Origin: VRUE01 sp035712345 | GTDB lineage: Bacteria > Actinomycetota > Thermoleophilia > Solirubrobacterales > 70-9 | DNA length: 13,686 nt | Direction: 5' to 3' | Assembly (NCBI GenBank): GCA_035712345.1 | Contig: DASTAY010000038.1 | Location: 1 to 13,686 of the forward strand | Shown here: one piece after another, positions 1 through 7,398 of the stretch | Layout: the number at the start of each line of letters is the position of its first letter | Position numbering within the stretch: position 1 is the first letter of the stretch | The notes under the pieces: model-generated | What the model was told of the DNA's origin: nothing | The model's database searches: none | The model's input: only the letters and a program-made list of their open reading frames with translations | Translations under genes and position numbers: made by a program

Positions 1-19
1 AGAACCGGTTTCAGAAAGA
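1..19 (+). repeat. Left terminal inverted repeat of the IS
   Basis: The sequence AGAACCGGTTTCAGAAAGA pairs with the reverse complement of 881-899 (AGAACCTGTTTCACAATGA) at 16 of 19 positions, and at 12 of the outermost 13. It is expected to be the transposase binding and cleavage site. Confidence 0.85.
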
Positions 20-83
20 AGGACCTGCCGCCTGAGCGGTGAACACCTCCGGCACATGTGGTCGACTCTCGGAGGTGTCGGAG

Positions 84-491
84 GTGCCATCGCGCTTTGA
101 GGTAGACGACGGCCTTTGGGCCGAGCTGGAGCCGCTGTTGCCCGTAGTGCAGCGCCGGTACCGCTATCCGGGCAGAAAACGCCTCGATGACCGTGCGGCG
201 CTCAACGGGATCCTCTTCGTCTTGCACACCGGGATCGCCTGGCGCGACCTTCCAACTGAGTTCGGCTACGGCTCGGGAGTGACCTGCTGGAGGCGGCTGC
301 ACGAGTGGCAGCAGGCGGGGGTCTGGGAGCAGCTACACCAGGCGGTGCTGGCGAAGCTAAACGGCGCCGGCGAGATCGACTGGTCGAGGGCCGCCGCCGA
401 CTCCAGCCACATCCGAGCGCTTTTGGGGGGCTCCACACAGGGCCATCCCCAGTCGATCGCGCTCGCGCGGGCTCAAAGCACCACCTGTTGA
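84..491 (+). CDS. Transposase OrfA (unshifted product)
   Basis: If the ribosome does not shift, translation from GTG 84 continues past the slippery site and ends at TGA 489-491, giving about 135 residues. Such a product would carry the N-terminal DNA-binding part and the first catalytic Asp but not the second Asp or the Glu, so it cannot be catalytic. In related elements the short product can act as an inhibitor; that role here is inference. The residues after the slip point (STQGHPQ onward) do not resemble transposase. Confidence 0.6.
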   Translation: MPSRFEVDDGLWAELEPLLPVVQRRYRYPGRKRLDDRAALNGILFVLHTGIAWRDLPTEFGYGSGVTCWRRLHEWQQAGVWEQLHQAVLAKLNGAGEIDWSRAAADSSHIRALLGGSTQGHPQSIALARAQSTTC

Positions 492-889
492 CAGACGCCG
501 GCGGGCTGCCGCTGGCGATCACCCTGACCGGCGGCAATCGCAACGACGTCACCCAGCTCCTGCCCCTGGTCGACGGCATCGTCCCGGTCACCGGCAAGGT
601 CGGCCGCCCCCGCCAACGCCCCGATCGGTTGCTCGCCGACCGTGGCTATGACCACGACAAGTACCGCCGCGAGCTCTGGGCTCGCGGGATCAAGCCCCTG
701 ATCGCCCGACGTGGCGAAGACAACGGATCGGGGCTGGGCACCCAGCGCTGGGTAGTGGAGCGAAGCTTCACCTGGCTTCACCAGTTCCGCAGGCTCCGCA
801 TCCGTTGGGAGCGTGACCCCGACCAACACCTCGCCTTCATGCACCTTGCCTGCGCGATCGTCTGCTGGCGGAGGCTCAGGTCATTGTGA
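84..889 (+). CDS. IS5-family transposase, OrfAB product by -1 frameshift
   Basis: This is the DDE transposase that excises and inserts the element. The first frame holds the N-terminal region typical of IS5 transposases (LWAELEPLLP, then GILFVLHTGIAWRDLP) and the first catalytic Asp in AAADSSHIRA. The second frame, one base back, continues with TGPSPVDRARAGSKHHL, the second Asp in NRNDVTQL, and the catalytic Glu in RWVVERSFTWLHQFRRLRIR. Joining the frames at 422-428 gives about 268 residues, a normal length for the group. GTG at 84 is chosen because GGAGG at 71-75 lies 8 bases upstream; an in-frame GTG at 39 is possible and would give about 283 residues. The frames could instead reflect a disabling mutation, but programmed frameshifting is usual in IS427 relatives. 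Confidence 0.85.
422..428 (+). other. Probable -1 ribosomal frameshift site TTTGGGG
   Basis: In the OrfA frame the bases read T TTG GGG, fitting the X XXY YYZ heptamer for -1 slippage, and they sit in a longer T4G6 run (421-430). Slippage here switches exactly from the frame ending ...DSSHIRALLGG to the frame beginning LHTGPSPVDR, restoring the normal transposase sequence. No downstream pseudoknot was worked out. Confidence 0.7.
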
Positions 890-899
890 AACAGGTTCT
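881..899 (-). repeat. Right terminal inverted repeat of the IS
   Basis: On the minus strand this reads AGAACCTGTTTCACAATGA, matching the left end at 16 of 19 positions. It contains the transposase stop codon at 887-889. The bases that follow (900 onward) are host DNA. Confidence 0.85.
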
Positions 900-1115
900 A
901 AGTCCGTGGGTGCGGCCTTTGCGGCAAAGCCAAGCCCACCGGCCCTCCAATCCTCCAGCCAACCACCCCCACCCCCGCCGACCTCAAAGGCGCTCAGCTG
1001 CCACAAGCCCAAGAAGAAGGTCCTCGTCAGGGGCAAGGCGGTCTGCCGCAAGGCAAAGCGCCACGCAAGGAAGCACCACCACCACCCCCGCCACAGGCAG
1101 GGGAAGAGCCGATGA
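900..1115 (+). pseudogene. 3' remnant of a gene for a basic-tailed protein, cut by the IS
   Basis: An open frame enters from the IS right end and runs to TGA 1113-1115. Only the part outside the IS (about 70 codons) looks like host protein. It has a Pro/Ser-rich stretch, then SCHKPKKKVLVRGKAVCRK (two Cys 14 residues apart in a basic context) and a tail rich in His, Lys and Arg (KRHARKHHHHPRHRQGKSR). Comparable Cys-spaced, basic C-termini occur on secreted proteins of Thermoleophilia. The 5' part is absent and should lie beyond the left side of the IS if this was a simple insertion. Its stop overlaps an ATG at 1112 (ATGA) and lies 29 bases before the probable start of the next gene, so it was likely the upstream member of the same operon. 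Its full function is unknown. Confidence 0.65.
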
Positions 1116-1130
1116 GGCAAACGCGATCCA

Positions 1131-1141
1131 GGGAGAGGGAG
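1131..1141 (+). promoter_or_regulatory. Ribosome binding site for the propeller gene
   Basis: The purine tract GGGAGAGGGAG lies just before CAG and ATG 1145. The surrounding GGGAG...GCAGATGAAGC closely resembles the initiation region of the next gene (3672-3691). This supports ATG 1145 over the ATG at 1112, although 1112 has its own weaker AGGGGAAG tract and overlaps the upstream stop. Confidence 0.55.
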
Positions 1142-1144
1142 CAG

Positions 1145-3688
1145 ATGAAGCAGGGAACACACGGCAGGCGCAGGCTCGGCTTCGCGGCGAGCTGCGCATC
1201 GCTACTGGCCTTGAGCGTCTGGATCTGCATTCCGGCAACCACCGCCGGCGCAGACTCGGCCTGCTCAAACGAAGCAGCCCGGGTCGCTCAGCACGCCACC
1301 TACCTGCCCGACTGCCGGGCCTATGAGCTGGTCAGCCCCGAAGGCAAGGCCGGGGGCGAAGTGATTACCGACACGACTCGCACGCGGGCCGCCTCGGACG
1401 GCCAGGCGATCGCCTTCGCCTCGCTGGTTGGCTTCGGCGACCTGCAGGGGACCGGTGTCGCGACCGAATACATGGCCGAGCGATCCAGCACGGCCGAACC
1501 TGGCGACAACGGCTGGGCGACTCACGCGATCACCCCCGCCCAGGGACCCATTCCCACCAGGGCCCTGGGCGCGTCCTACGAACCTGAGTATCCGATCCTC
1601 TCCCGCGATCTCACGAGCGGGGTCTTTACGGCGATCAGCCCGCTGACCTCAGACCCTTTCGTCGAAGACGTCGCAAACGTATACTCGCGTAGCGACCTCG
1701 CAACCCCCGGCCCCGGCGCCTACATGCTCGCCAGCGGCTGTCCGCTCTGCGAAGAATCCGACACCCCCCTACCCCCGTACGGGTTTGCTCCGGGGTCCGG
1801 ACTCCCCCCGTTCCCGCGCGTCGACGGTGCCTCGGCGGACTCCAGTCACGTGCTGTTCGAATCGTTCGCGCGGCTGACCAAAGACTCGAATGCAGACCCT
1901 CACTCCGACTCGCTCGTCAACAACGTCTATGAGTCAGACCATGGCGTCACCCGCTTGGTCAGCGTCGTCCCCGAATCTGGCAATGAATGCGCAGACCCGA
2001 ACTGCCTGGCGCCATCCCGCGGGGCGACCGCCGGCAGAGGTGGTCTTCGCACTCTCGCCGGAGAAAACAACAACTACACCCCGCACGTGATCTCCGCCGA
2101 CGGCTCGCGAGCAATTTTCACCGTTGCCAGTGGCTGCAGCGGCCTCGGCCTAGTGACGTCGTGCGGGCAGCTCTACCTGCGCGAGCTGACGGCCGACCCG
2201 CCTCGGTCGATCAAGCTGAACGCTCTAGAGCGTTCAACCCCGTCGGCCGCCGGCGGCGCCGCCTACTGGGACGCCAGCGCCGACGATTCGCGAGTCTTCT
2301 TCACCAGCAACGTGAGCCTTACCGACGATTCCGGCGCCGGCCTCTACATGTGGAGCCTGACCCCAGGCTCAGAGGTCCAGGAACTTGAGATCGAAGCGAC
2401 CGGCGGCAGTTTCACACTCAGCTACGAAGGCGAAACCACCCCCGCCCTCCCATGCAACGCCGGCTCCGGGGAAATCGAAGCAGCGTTGAACGCCCTAGCG
2501 GCGATCGGTTCCGGCGGCGGCTCGGTCGCGATCAGCGGCAGCGGTCCCTTCACGGTTACCTTCCAAGGCACCCTGGCCCACACCGACATCCCCGAGATCG
2601 CGATCGACGGCTCGGGACTGACGGGAGCGGGGACGGTCTCCTCGACCGAGACGAACCACGGCGGGCACTTGACCCACATCGGGGACGCGACGTTGGTGCT
2701 CGGCGCCAGCGAAGACGGCCACTATGTCTACTTCGCCTCCGCACAGCAGCTGGTCGAAGACGAGCCGCCCGTGGATGCTTCCCACCCCGGCATCTTCCTT
2801 TGGCACGACGGGTCAGGAACCTCCGAGGGGGGCGAACTGCGCTTTATCGGCCAGATCCGCGGTCTCTTCTCCAAGGCCATAGATGAACAAGAGGACGCGA
2901 CGGCTTTGGCTCAGTCGAAGCGCCAGGCGCGTGTGTCCTCCGACGGCCGCAGCCTGTTGTTCGTGTCAACGAGCGGCAGCGGCCTGTTGAGCCTCTACGG
3001 CGGCAGCGACATCGACCAAAGTCATTGCGGGGAGTTAGGCTGTCGCGAGTTCTACCTCTACCAGGCAGAGACGAACCGGCTGCAATGCGTCTCCTGTCGG
3101 CCCGACGGAGTGCCGCCCACCCAGAGCGCCGCGGTCTACGTAAGGAAGAACTATGGCGCCTCATTATTTACCGCCTACGAAAACAGGGCGATTTCAGATG
3201 ACGGCCGCTACGTCTTCTTCTCGACCCCAGAACCGCTGGTGGCGGCCGACAGCAACGGCATATCGGATGCCTATGAGTTCGACAGCGTAACCGGCGAAGC
3301 CCACCTGCTCTCGAGCGGCCAGGACTCTAACCCCTCCTACTTCATGGACACCTCGGCGGATGGCCGCGACGCCTTCATCGCCACCCGCGAGCGACTGGTC
3401 GGCTGGGACGTCGACAAAGCCTACGACCTCTATGACGTGCGAGTGGGGGGCGGTTTCCCCGAACCGCTGATGCCGCCCTCTGTCTGTGAGGGAGACGCCT
3501 GCCAGCCGCCCCCGGTTGCCCTGAACGACCCGACGCCCGGCTCGGCCAGCCTCAGGGGCCCGGGTAACCCGAAGACCCACAAGCGCGCTGCCAGGCACAA
3601 GCACAAGAGACACAGGTCAAAGAGACGGCACGCCCAGCGAAGGAACCACAGGCGGACGACCAGCACGAGCCGGGGAGGCAGCAGATGA
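1145..3688 (+). CDS. Secreted PD40/TolB-like beta-propeller protein, 847 aa
   Basis: The protein starts with a signal peptide (basic GRRR, then a hydrophobic stretch to about residue 35, cleavage near AGA-DS). The motif LPDCRAYELVSP at 54-65 marks a family seen in Thermoleophilia. After it come repeated PD40-type strands: AASDGQAIAFAS (82-93), VISADGSRAIF, ASADDSRVFFTS, ASEDGHYVYFAS, VSSDGRSLLFVS, ISDDGRYVFFST and TSADGRDAFIAT. These indicate a beta-propeller outside the membrane. About residues 410-506 form a separate Gly/Thr-rich domain inserted between two blades. The end (after GNPKTHKR) is a polybasic Arg/Lys/His tail of some 35 residues with no LPXTG motif. The stop overlaps the next start (ATGA at 3685), implying translational coupling. 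Glu is mainly GAA, unlike the TetR genes. The substrate or partner is unknown; a structural or binding role in the envelope is inference. Confidence 0.8.
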   Translation: MKQGTHGRRRLGFAASCASLLALSVWICIPATTAGADSACSNEAARVAQHATYLPDCRAYELVSPEGKAGGEVITDTTRTRAASDGQAIAFASLVGFGDLQGTGVATEYMAERSSTAEPGDNGWATHAITPAQGPIPTRALGASYEPEYPILSRDLTSGVFTAISPLTSDPFVEDVANVYSRSDLATPGPGAYMLASGCPLCEESDTPLPPYGFAPGSGLPPFPRVDGASADSSHVLFESFARLTKDSNADPHSDSLVNNVYESDHGVTRLVSVVPESGNECADPNCLAPSRGATAGRGGLRTLAGENNNYTPHVISADGSRAIFTVASGCSGLGLVTSCGQLYLRELTADPPRSIKLNALERSTPSAAGGAAYWDASADDSRVFFTSNVSLTDDSGAGLYMWSLTPGSEVQELEIEATGGSFTLSYEGETTPALPCNAGSGEIEAALNALAAIGSGGGSVAISGSGPFTVTFQGTLAHTDIPEIAIDGSGLTGAGTVSSTETNHGGHLTHIGDATLVLGASEDGHYVYFASAQQLVEDEPPVDASHPGIFLWHDGSGTSEGGELRFIGQIRGLFSKAIDEQEDATALAQSKRQARVSSDGRSLLFVSTSGSGLLSLYGGSDIDQSHCGELGCREFYLYQAETNRLQCVSCRPDGVPPTQSAAVYVRKNYGASLFTAYENRAISDDGRYVFFSTPEPLVAADSNGISDAYEFDSVTGEAHLLSSGQDSNPSYFMDTSADGRDAFIATRERLVGWDVDKAYDLYDVRVGGGFPEPLMPPSVCEGDACQPPPVALNDPTPGSASLRGPGNPKTHKRAARHKHKRHRSKRRHAQRRNHRRTTSTSRGGSR
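3672..3678 (+). promoter_or_regulatory. Ribosome binding site inside the 3' end of the propeller gene
   Basis: GGGGAGG lies 6 bases before ATG 3685 and is itself coding for the last residues (RGGS) of the upstream protein. With the ATGA stop/start overlap at 3685-3688 it argues for coupled translation from 3685. A second in-frame ATG at 3715, with GAGGAG at 3702-3707, is the alternative start. Confidence 0.65.
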
Positions 3689-6600
3689 AGCGGCAGGCGA
3701 AGAGGAGCGACGCTATGCGCAGGGTACTTGGAATCAGCGCCCTGGCGGCTTGGGCGGCCCTATTGGGCGCCGCTTCCGCGAGCGCTGCCCCGACTCCCGG
3801 GCCGGCCTGGGAAATCATCCCCCAGGCCAACACGACAATCGCCCCGGGGGACAGCGGCAACTATCTGGTGCAGATCCAAAACGTCGGCAATGTGGTGGCC
3901 GACGGCGGCTCCGACCCGACTATCTTCACCGCGACCCTTCCCGGTGGCCTGAAAGCGACCGGAGCCGAACCGCTGCTCACCCCCGCCAAACACGCTTGGG
4001 ACTGCCTCAGCAACATCTACCCGACCAGCGCCATCACCTGCACCGATGCCAGCGATGTCTTCAACCCCGAAGACGATTCAATTTTAAAGGTAACCGTGGC
4101 CGCGAGCCCGGCGATCCCGCCCGAAGCGGTGAAGACGGCGGTCTTCGAAGTCTCCGGGGGCGGCGCCCCCACGGCCAGTTCGAGCTTCCCGATAATCGCC
4201 AGGGCGACGCCGCCCGGCTTTGGCCTCGCCTCCTTCGACGGCAGGACCGTCGCCGACGCTGGCGGCACGCCCTCGACCAAGGCCGGCGCCCACCCCTACG
4301 ACTCTTCGGTCTCCTTCGACCTCAACACCGTGCACCACGGGGGCGACTTCTACGGCGACCTGTGGCCGGTCGAGCCGGCAAAGGACATCTTCGCCGAATT
4401 GCCGCCGGGACTGATCGGCAGCCCGACCGCCGCGAGTCAATGCAACATCGACCAGCTCTCGAATAACTCCAGCGGAAGTTTCTCCCCAGAACCGCTCTGC
4501 GCGCCCTCCTCCCAGATCGGCACCGCGAGGGTGCGGGCCAATACGGGTCAACAGCTCGAATATGACTCGGTTGGCCCGCTGCCGGTCTTCAACATGGCAC
4601 CGCCCACGGGGGTGCCGGCCCGTTTCGGCTTCAACGTGCTCGGCACCTCGATCCTGCTCGACGCCCACCTGCGCAGTGACGGCGACTACGGCTTCACGAT
4701 CGCAGACCGAAACGTGCCTGAGGGCCTGCCGATAGCAGGCAGCACGGTGACCCTTTGGGGCACCCCTGCCTCGACCGCCCACGACCAAGAACGGGTCTGC
4801 ATCGGCGGCAGCGGCCATTGCCCCGCCGGCCTATCCGAAAAGCCCTTCCTGCGCAACCCGACCTCCTGCCGCACCCCCGAAGAGATGCGCACCTCGATGA
4901 GCGTCGATTCCTGGTTTCACTCGGGAAGGCTGACCTCGACCGACCAGCCCGATCTCTCTGACCCCGCCTGGAGCACGAGGAGCTATCTGCCCCACGAAGC
5001 ACCGGACTACCCCTATCCGCCCCAAAACTGGGGAGCGCCTGTGGGCATCTCCGAATGCGACAAGGTCCCGGTCAAGGGGAGTCTTACAGCGACCCCTACC
5101 GCCGAGGACGTCGAGAGCCCGACGGGACTCGGCGTGAACCTCTCGATCCCCAACCCGGGGATGGAAAGCCCCAGTGCCACCGCTTCCTCTGATGTCAAGG
5201 AAGTCAAGGTCACCCTGCCCGAAGGGGTGACGATCAACCCTTCCCAGGCAGAAGGCCTGGGGGTCTGCAGGCCAGACCAATACTCATCTGAAGAAGCGAG
5301 CTTTCACCCCGTCGAAGGTCACGGTTGCCCGTCGGACTCAAAGATTGGCTCGATCACCCTCCACACCCAGCTCCTCGACGAACCGTTGAGTGGAGAAGTC
5401 TTCGTCGCCCAGCCCGACGACCCAAGGACGACCGAACACGGAGCCGAGAACCCCTTTGACTCCCTTCTCGCCCTCTACCTCATCGTCAAGGACCCAGAAC
5501 GGGGCGTCTTGGTCAAGCTGGCGGGCGAAGTCCAGCCCGACCCCACGACCGGGAGGATCACGGCCACCTTCCGCGACCTGCCCCAGCTTCCCTTCGAAAG
5601 CTTCGAATTCCGCTTCAGGGAGGGCGCCAGGGCCCCATTGGTGACGCCGTCTACCTGCGGCACCTACACCACCGAAGCCGAAATCACCCCCTGGTCAGAC
5701 CCGGAACATCCCTTCATCAGCCGCAGCCCCTGGCAGGTCCTGCACGGGATCGGCGGCGGCCCCTGCCCGCCTCAGGGCATCCCGCCCTTTGACCCGACCT
5801 TCCAGGCGGGGGCGATTAACCCCAACGCAGGGTCCTTTTCGCCCTTCGACATGCGCCTGATCAGGCAAGACGGCGAACAGGACATGACCAAGTTTTCGGC
5901 CGTCCTGCCCCCCGGCGAGCTCGGCTCCCTTGCGGGTGTCGCCAAATGCCCCGACTCAGCGATCGCGGTGGCGAGGGCAAAGACCGGCGAAGAAGAGCTG
6001 GCAAGCCCCTCCTGTCCCGCAAACAGCCTGATCGGCCACACCCTGGCCGGAGCCGGAGTCGGCTCGGTGCTCACCTACGTCAAAGGCCAGGTCTATCTCG
6101 GCGGGCCCTACCACGGCGATCCCCTCAGCGTGATCGCGATCACCCCCGCGGTCGCGGGCCCCTTCGACGCCGGTACGGTCGTGGTCCAGGCGGCGCTCAC
6201 GCTCAACCCCAAGACCGCCGAAGTCGAAGTCGACGGGGCCAAGTCAGAACCGATCCCCCACATTCTCAAAGGGATCGTCTTGAAGGTCAGGGACCTGCGG
6301 GTGCACGTCGACCGACCGAACTTCACCCTGAACCCGACCTCCTGCGATGAATTGAGCGCCAGATCGGTCCTCTTCGGCTCCTACCTGAACGTCTTGGACC
6401 CGAGCGATGACCGCCCGGTCGACCTCTCGACCCGCTACCAGGCGGCGAACTGCCTCAACCTCGGCTTCAAACCCGACCTGAGGCTGGATCTGCAGGGGGG
6501 CACGAGGCGAGGGGACCACCCGGCCCTGAAGGCGATTTACACGCCGCGCAAGGGGGATGCCAACATCAAAGGCCTCGTGGTCAGGTTGCCCAGGTCCGCC

Positions 6601-7077
6601 TTCCTCGACCAGGCCCACATCAAGACGATCTGCACCAGGATGCAGTTCGCCGCCGGAGCGGGCGACGGGGCCGAGTGCCCCAAGGCCTCCCGCTACGGCT
6701 TCGTCAAGGCTTGGACGCCGCTGCTCGACGAACCGCTCGAAGGGCCTGTCTTCCTGCGCTCCTCAAACCACAAGCTGCCCGACCTGGTCTTCGCCTTGCA
6801 CGGGCTCGTCGGCATCGAAGTCGACGTGCGGATCGATTCCCAGAAGGGCGGCATCAGGGCGAGCCTCGAAGAAGCCCCCGACGCCCCCCTCTCCAAAGTC
6901 GTCTTGCACATGCAGGGCGCCAAGAAGGGGCTGATCATCAACTCCAAGGACCTCTGCGCCGGGAGGACCGACCGGGCGAGCCTGCTCGCTACCGGGCACA
7001 ATGGGAAGCAGAGTTCCTCCAAGCCGGTGATGAGGCCGGTCTCCTGTGGGGGGAAGCGAAAGCACAGGCAAGGGTGA
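3685..7077 (+). CDS. Large secreted multi-module Cys-patterned protein, 1130 aa
   Basis: A signal peptide (basic start, hydrophobic 13-31, cleavage near ASA-APT about residue 34) is followed by a DUF11-like beta-sandwich (about 40-160: PGDSGNYLVQIQNVGN, then FTATLPGGL). The rest holds four diverged copies of one module: LPPG 239/C253/C272, LPEG 511/C528/C548, LPPG 741/C755/C777 and LPRS 968/C983/C998. Each second Cys sits in CPxxSxIG or a variant, and each copy ends near another Cys (NPTSC 391-395, VTPSTC 653-658, NPTSC 883-887, SKDLC 1087-1091). Copies 2 and 4 share LLDEPLxGxVF. The Cys spacing suggests disulfides in an exported protein. It ends CGGKRKHRQG, a short basic tail with no sortase motif or membrane anchor. 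It overlaps the propeller gene by 4 bases, so the two proteins probably act together. No enzyme motif is visible; adhesin or envelope scaffold is a guess. ATG 3715 would give 1120 residues. Confidence 0.8.
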   Translation: MKRQAKRSDAMRRVLGISALAAWAALLGAASASAAPTPGPAWEIIPQANTTIAPGDSGNYLVQIQNVGNVVADGGSDPTIFTATLPGGLKATGAEPLLTPAKHAWDCLSNIYPTSAITCTDASDVFNPEDDSILKVTVAASPAIPPEAVKTAVFEVSGGGAPTASSSFPIIARATPPGFGLASFDGRTVADAGGTPSTKAGAHPYDSSVSFDLNTVHHGGDFYGDLWPVEPAKDIFAELPPGLIGSPTAASQCNIDQLSNNSSGSFSPEPLCAPSSQIGTARVRANTGQQLEYDSVGPLPVFNMAPPTGVPARFGFNVLGTSILLDAHLRSDGDYGFTIADRNVPEGLPIAGSTVTLWGTPASTAHDQERVCIGGSGHCPAGLSEKPFLRNPTSCRTPEEMRTSMSVDSWFHSGRLTSTDQPDLSDPAWSTRSYLPHEAPDYPYPPQNWGAPVGISECDKVPVKGSLTATPTAEDVESPTGLGVNLSIPNPGMESPSATASSDVKEVKVTLPEGVTINPSQAEGLGVCRPDQYSSEEASFHPVEGHGCPSDSKIGSITLHTQLLDEPLSGEVFVAQPDDPRTTEHGAENPFDSLLALYLIVKDPERGVLVKLAGEVQPDPTTGRITATFRDLPQLPFESFEFRFREGARAPLVTPSTCGTYTTEAEITPWSDPEHPFISRSPWQVLHGIGGGPCPPQGIPPFDPTFQAGAINPNAGSFSPFDMRLIRQDGEQDMTKFSAVLPPGELGSLAGVAKCPDSAIAVARAKTGEEELASPSCPANSLIGHTLAGAGVGSVLTYVKGQVYLGGPYHGDPLSVIAITPAVAGPFDAGTVVVQAALTLNPKTAEVEVDGAKSEPIPHILKGIVLKVRDLRVHVDRPNFTLNPTSCDELSARSVLFGSYLNVLDPSDDRPVDLSTRYQAANCLNLGFKPDLRLDLQGGTRRGDHPALKAIYTPRKGDANIKGLVVRLPRSAFLDQAHIKTICTRMQFAAGAGDGAECPKASRYGFVKAWTPLLDEPLEGPVFLRSSNHKLPDLVFALHGLVGIEVDVRIDSQKGGIRASLEEAPDAPLSKVVLHMQGAKKGLIINSKDLCAGRTDRASLLATGHNGKQSSSKPVMRPVSCGGKRKHRQG

Positions 7078-7081
7078 AGCT

Positions 7082-7387
7082 GTGAAGCTGTATGTCTGCT
7101 GGGGTACCTACAGGGAGCCTTTCCACCAGCACCCCTGCCGCGTCGCTCACCGGGCGCTGCTCGCGGCAGGCCATGAGCCCGAGCTGGTCAAGGTGCGCGG
7201 CCTCGGGGTGGGGCCGCGCTTCCTACAGTGGACCACCAAGGGACGCCGCGAGGTCGAAGGGTTGAGTGGCCGGAGGGTGGTCCCGATGCTGGTCACCTCC
7301 GAGGGAGAGGTAATAGCCGAATCGGTCCCCATCGTCGAGTGGGCGCGAGCGAATCACGTGGCTTCTGCAGGCGGCCCGTCACGCTGA
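7082..7387 (+). CDS. Small GST N-terminal/thioredoxin-fold protein, 101 aa
   Basis: The protein (VKLYVCWGTYREPFHQHPCR onward) resembles short actinobacterial proteins consisting only of the glutathione S-transferase N-terminal, thioredoxin-like domain. Visible landmarks are the first strand with Cys6, a second Cys at 19, the VVPMLV segment where the fold's cis-proline is expected, and the E-S pair in IAESVPIVEWAR typical of the GST N-terminal domain. There is no helical GST C-terminal domain and no CxxC, so glutathione transfer is doubtful; a redox or thiol-binding role is inference. GTG 7082 is chosen because AAGGG at 7070-7074 lies 7 bases upstream and the product then begins like its relatives; ATG 7046 would add residues with no family match. 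It starts 4 bases after the large secreted-protein gene and ends 11 bases before a TetR gene. Confidence 0.72.
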   Translation: MKLYVCWGTYREPFHQHPCRVAHRALLAAGHEPELVKVRGLGVGPRFLQWTTKGRREVEGLSGRRVVPMLVTSEGEVIAESVPIVEWARANHVASAGGPSR

Positions 7388-7398
7388 GCGACTGTTTC

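Larger units (their letters stand above)
1..899 (+). mobile_element. IS5-family (IS427-like) insertion sequence
   Basis: A short transposon is bounded by imperfect 19-bp inverted repeats at 1-19 and 881-899 and filled by one transposase in two overlapping frames. The 899-bp length, the two-frame organisation and the DDE transposase similar to IS427-type IS5 elements all agree. The transposase stop codon (887-889) lies inside the right repeat, as is common in this group. The left end coincides with the window edge, so a base or two may be missing and the target duplication cannot be checked. The element looks intact. It sits directly against the 3' remnant of another gene (900-1115), suggesting that its insertion, or a deletion beside it, truncated that gene. 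Confidence 0.88.

Noticed and set aside
473..844. 123-codon minus-strand frame in the IS
   Set aside because: Antisense shadow of the transposase second frame; no matching family and no start signals.
813..899. Start codon inside the IS for the 900-1115 frame
   Set aside because: The ATG lies in the transposase gene in another frame; continuity into the remnant is accidental, though a fusion peptide could be made.
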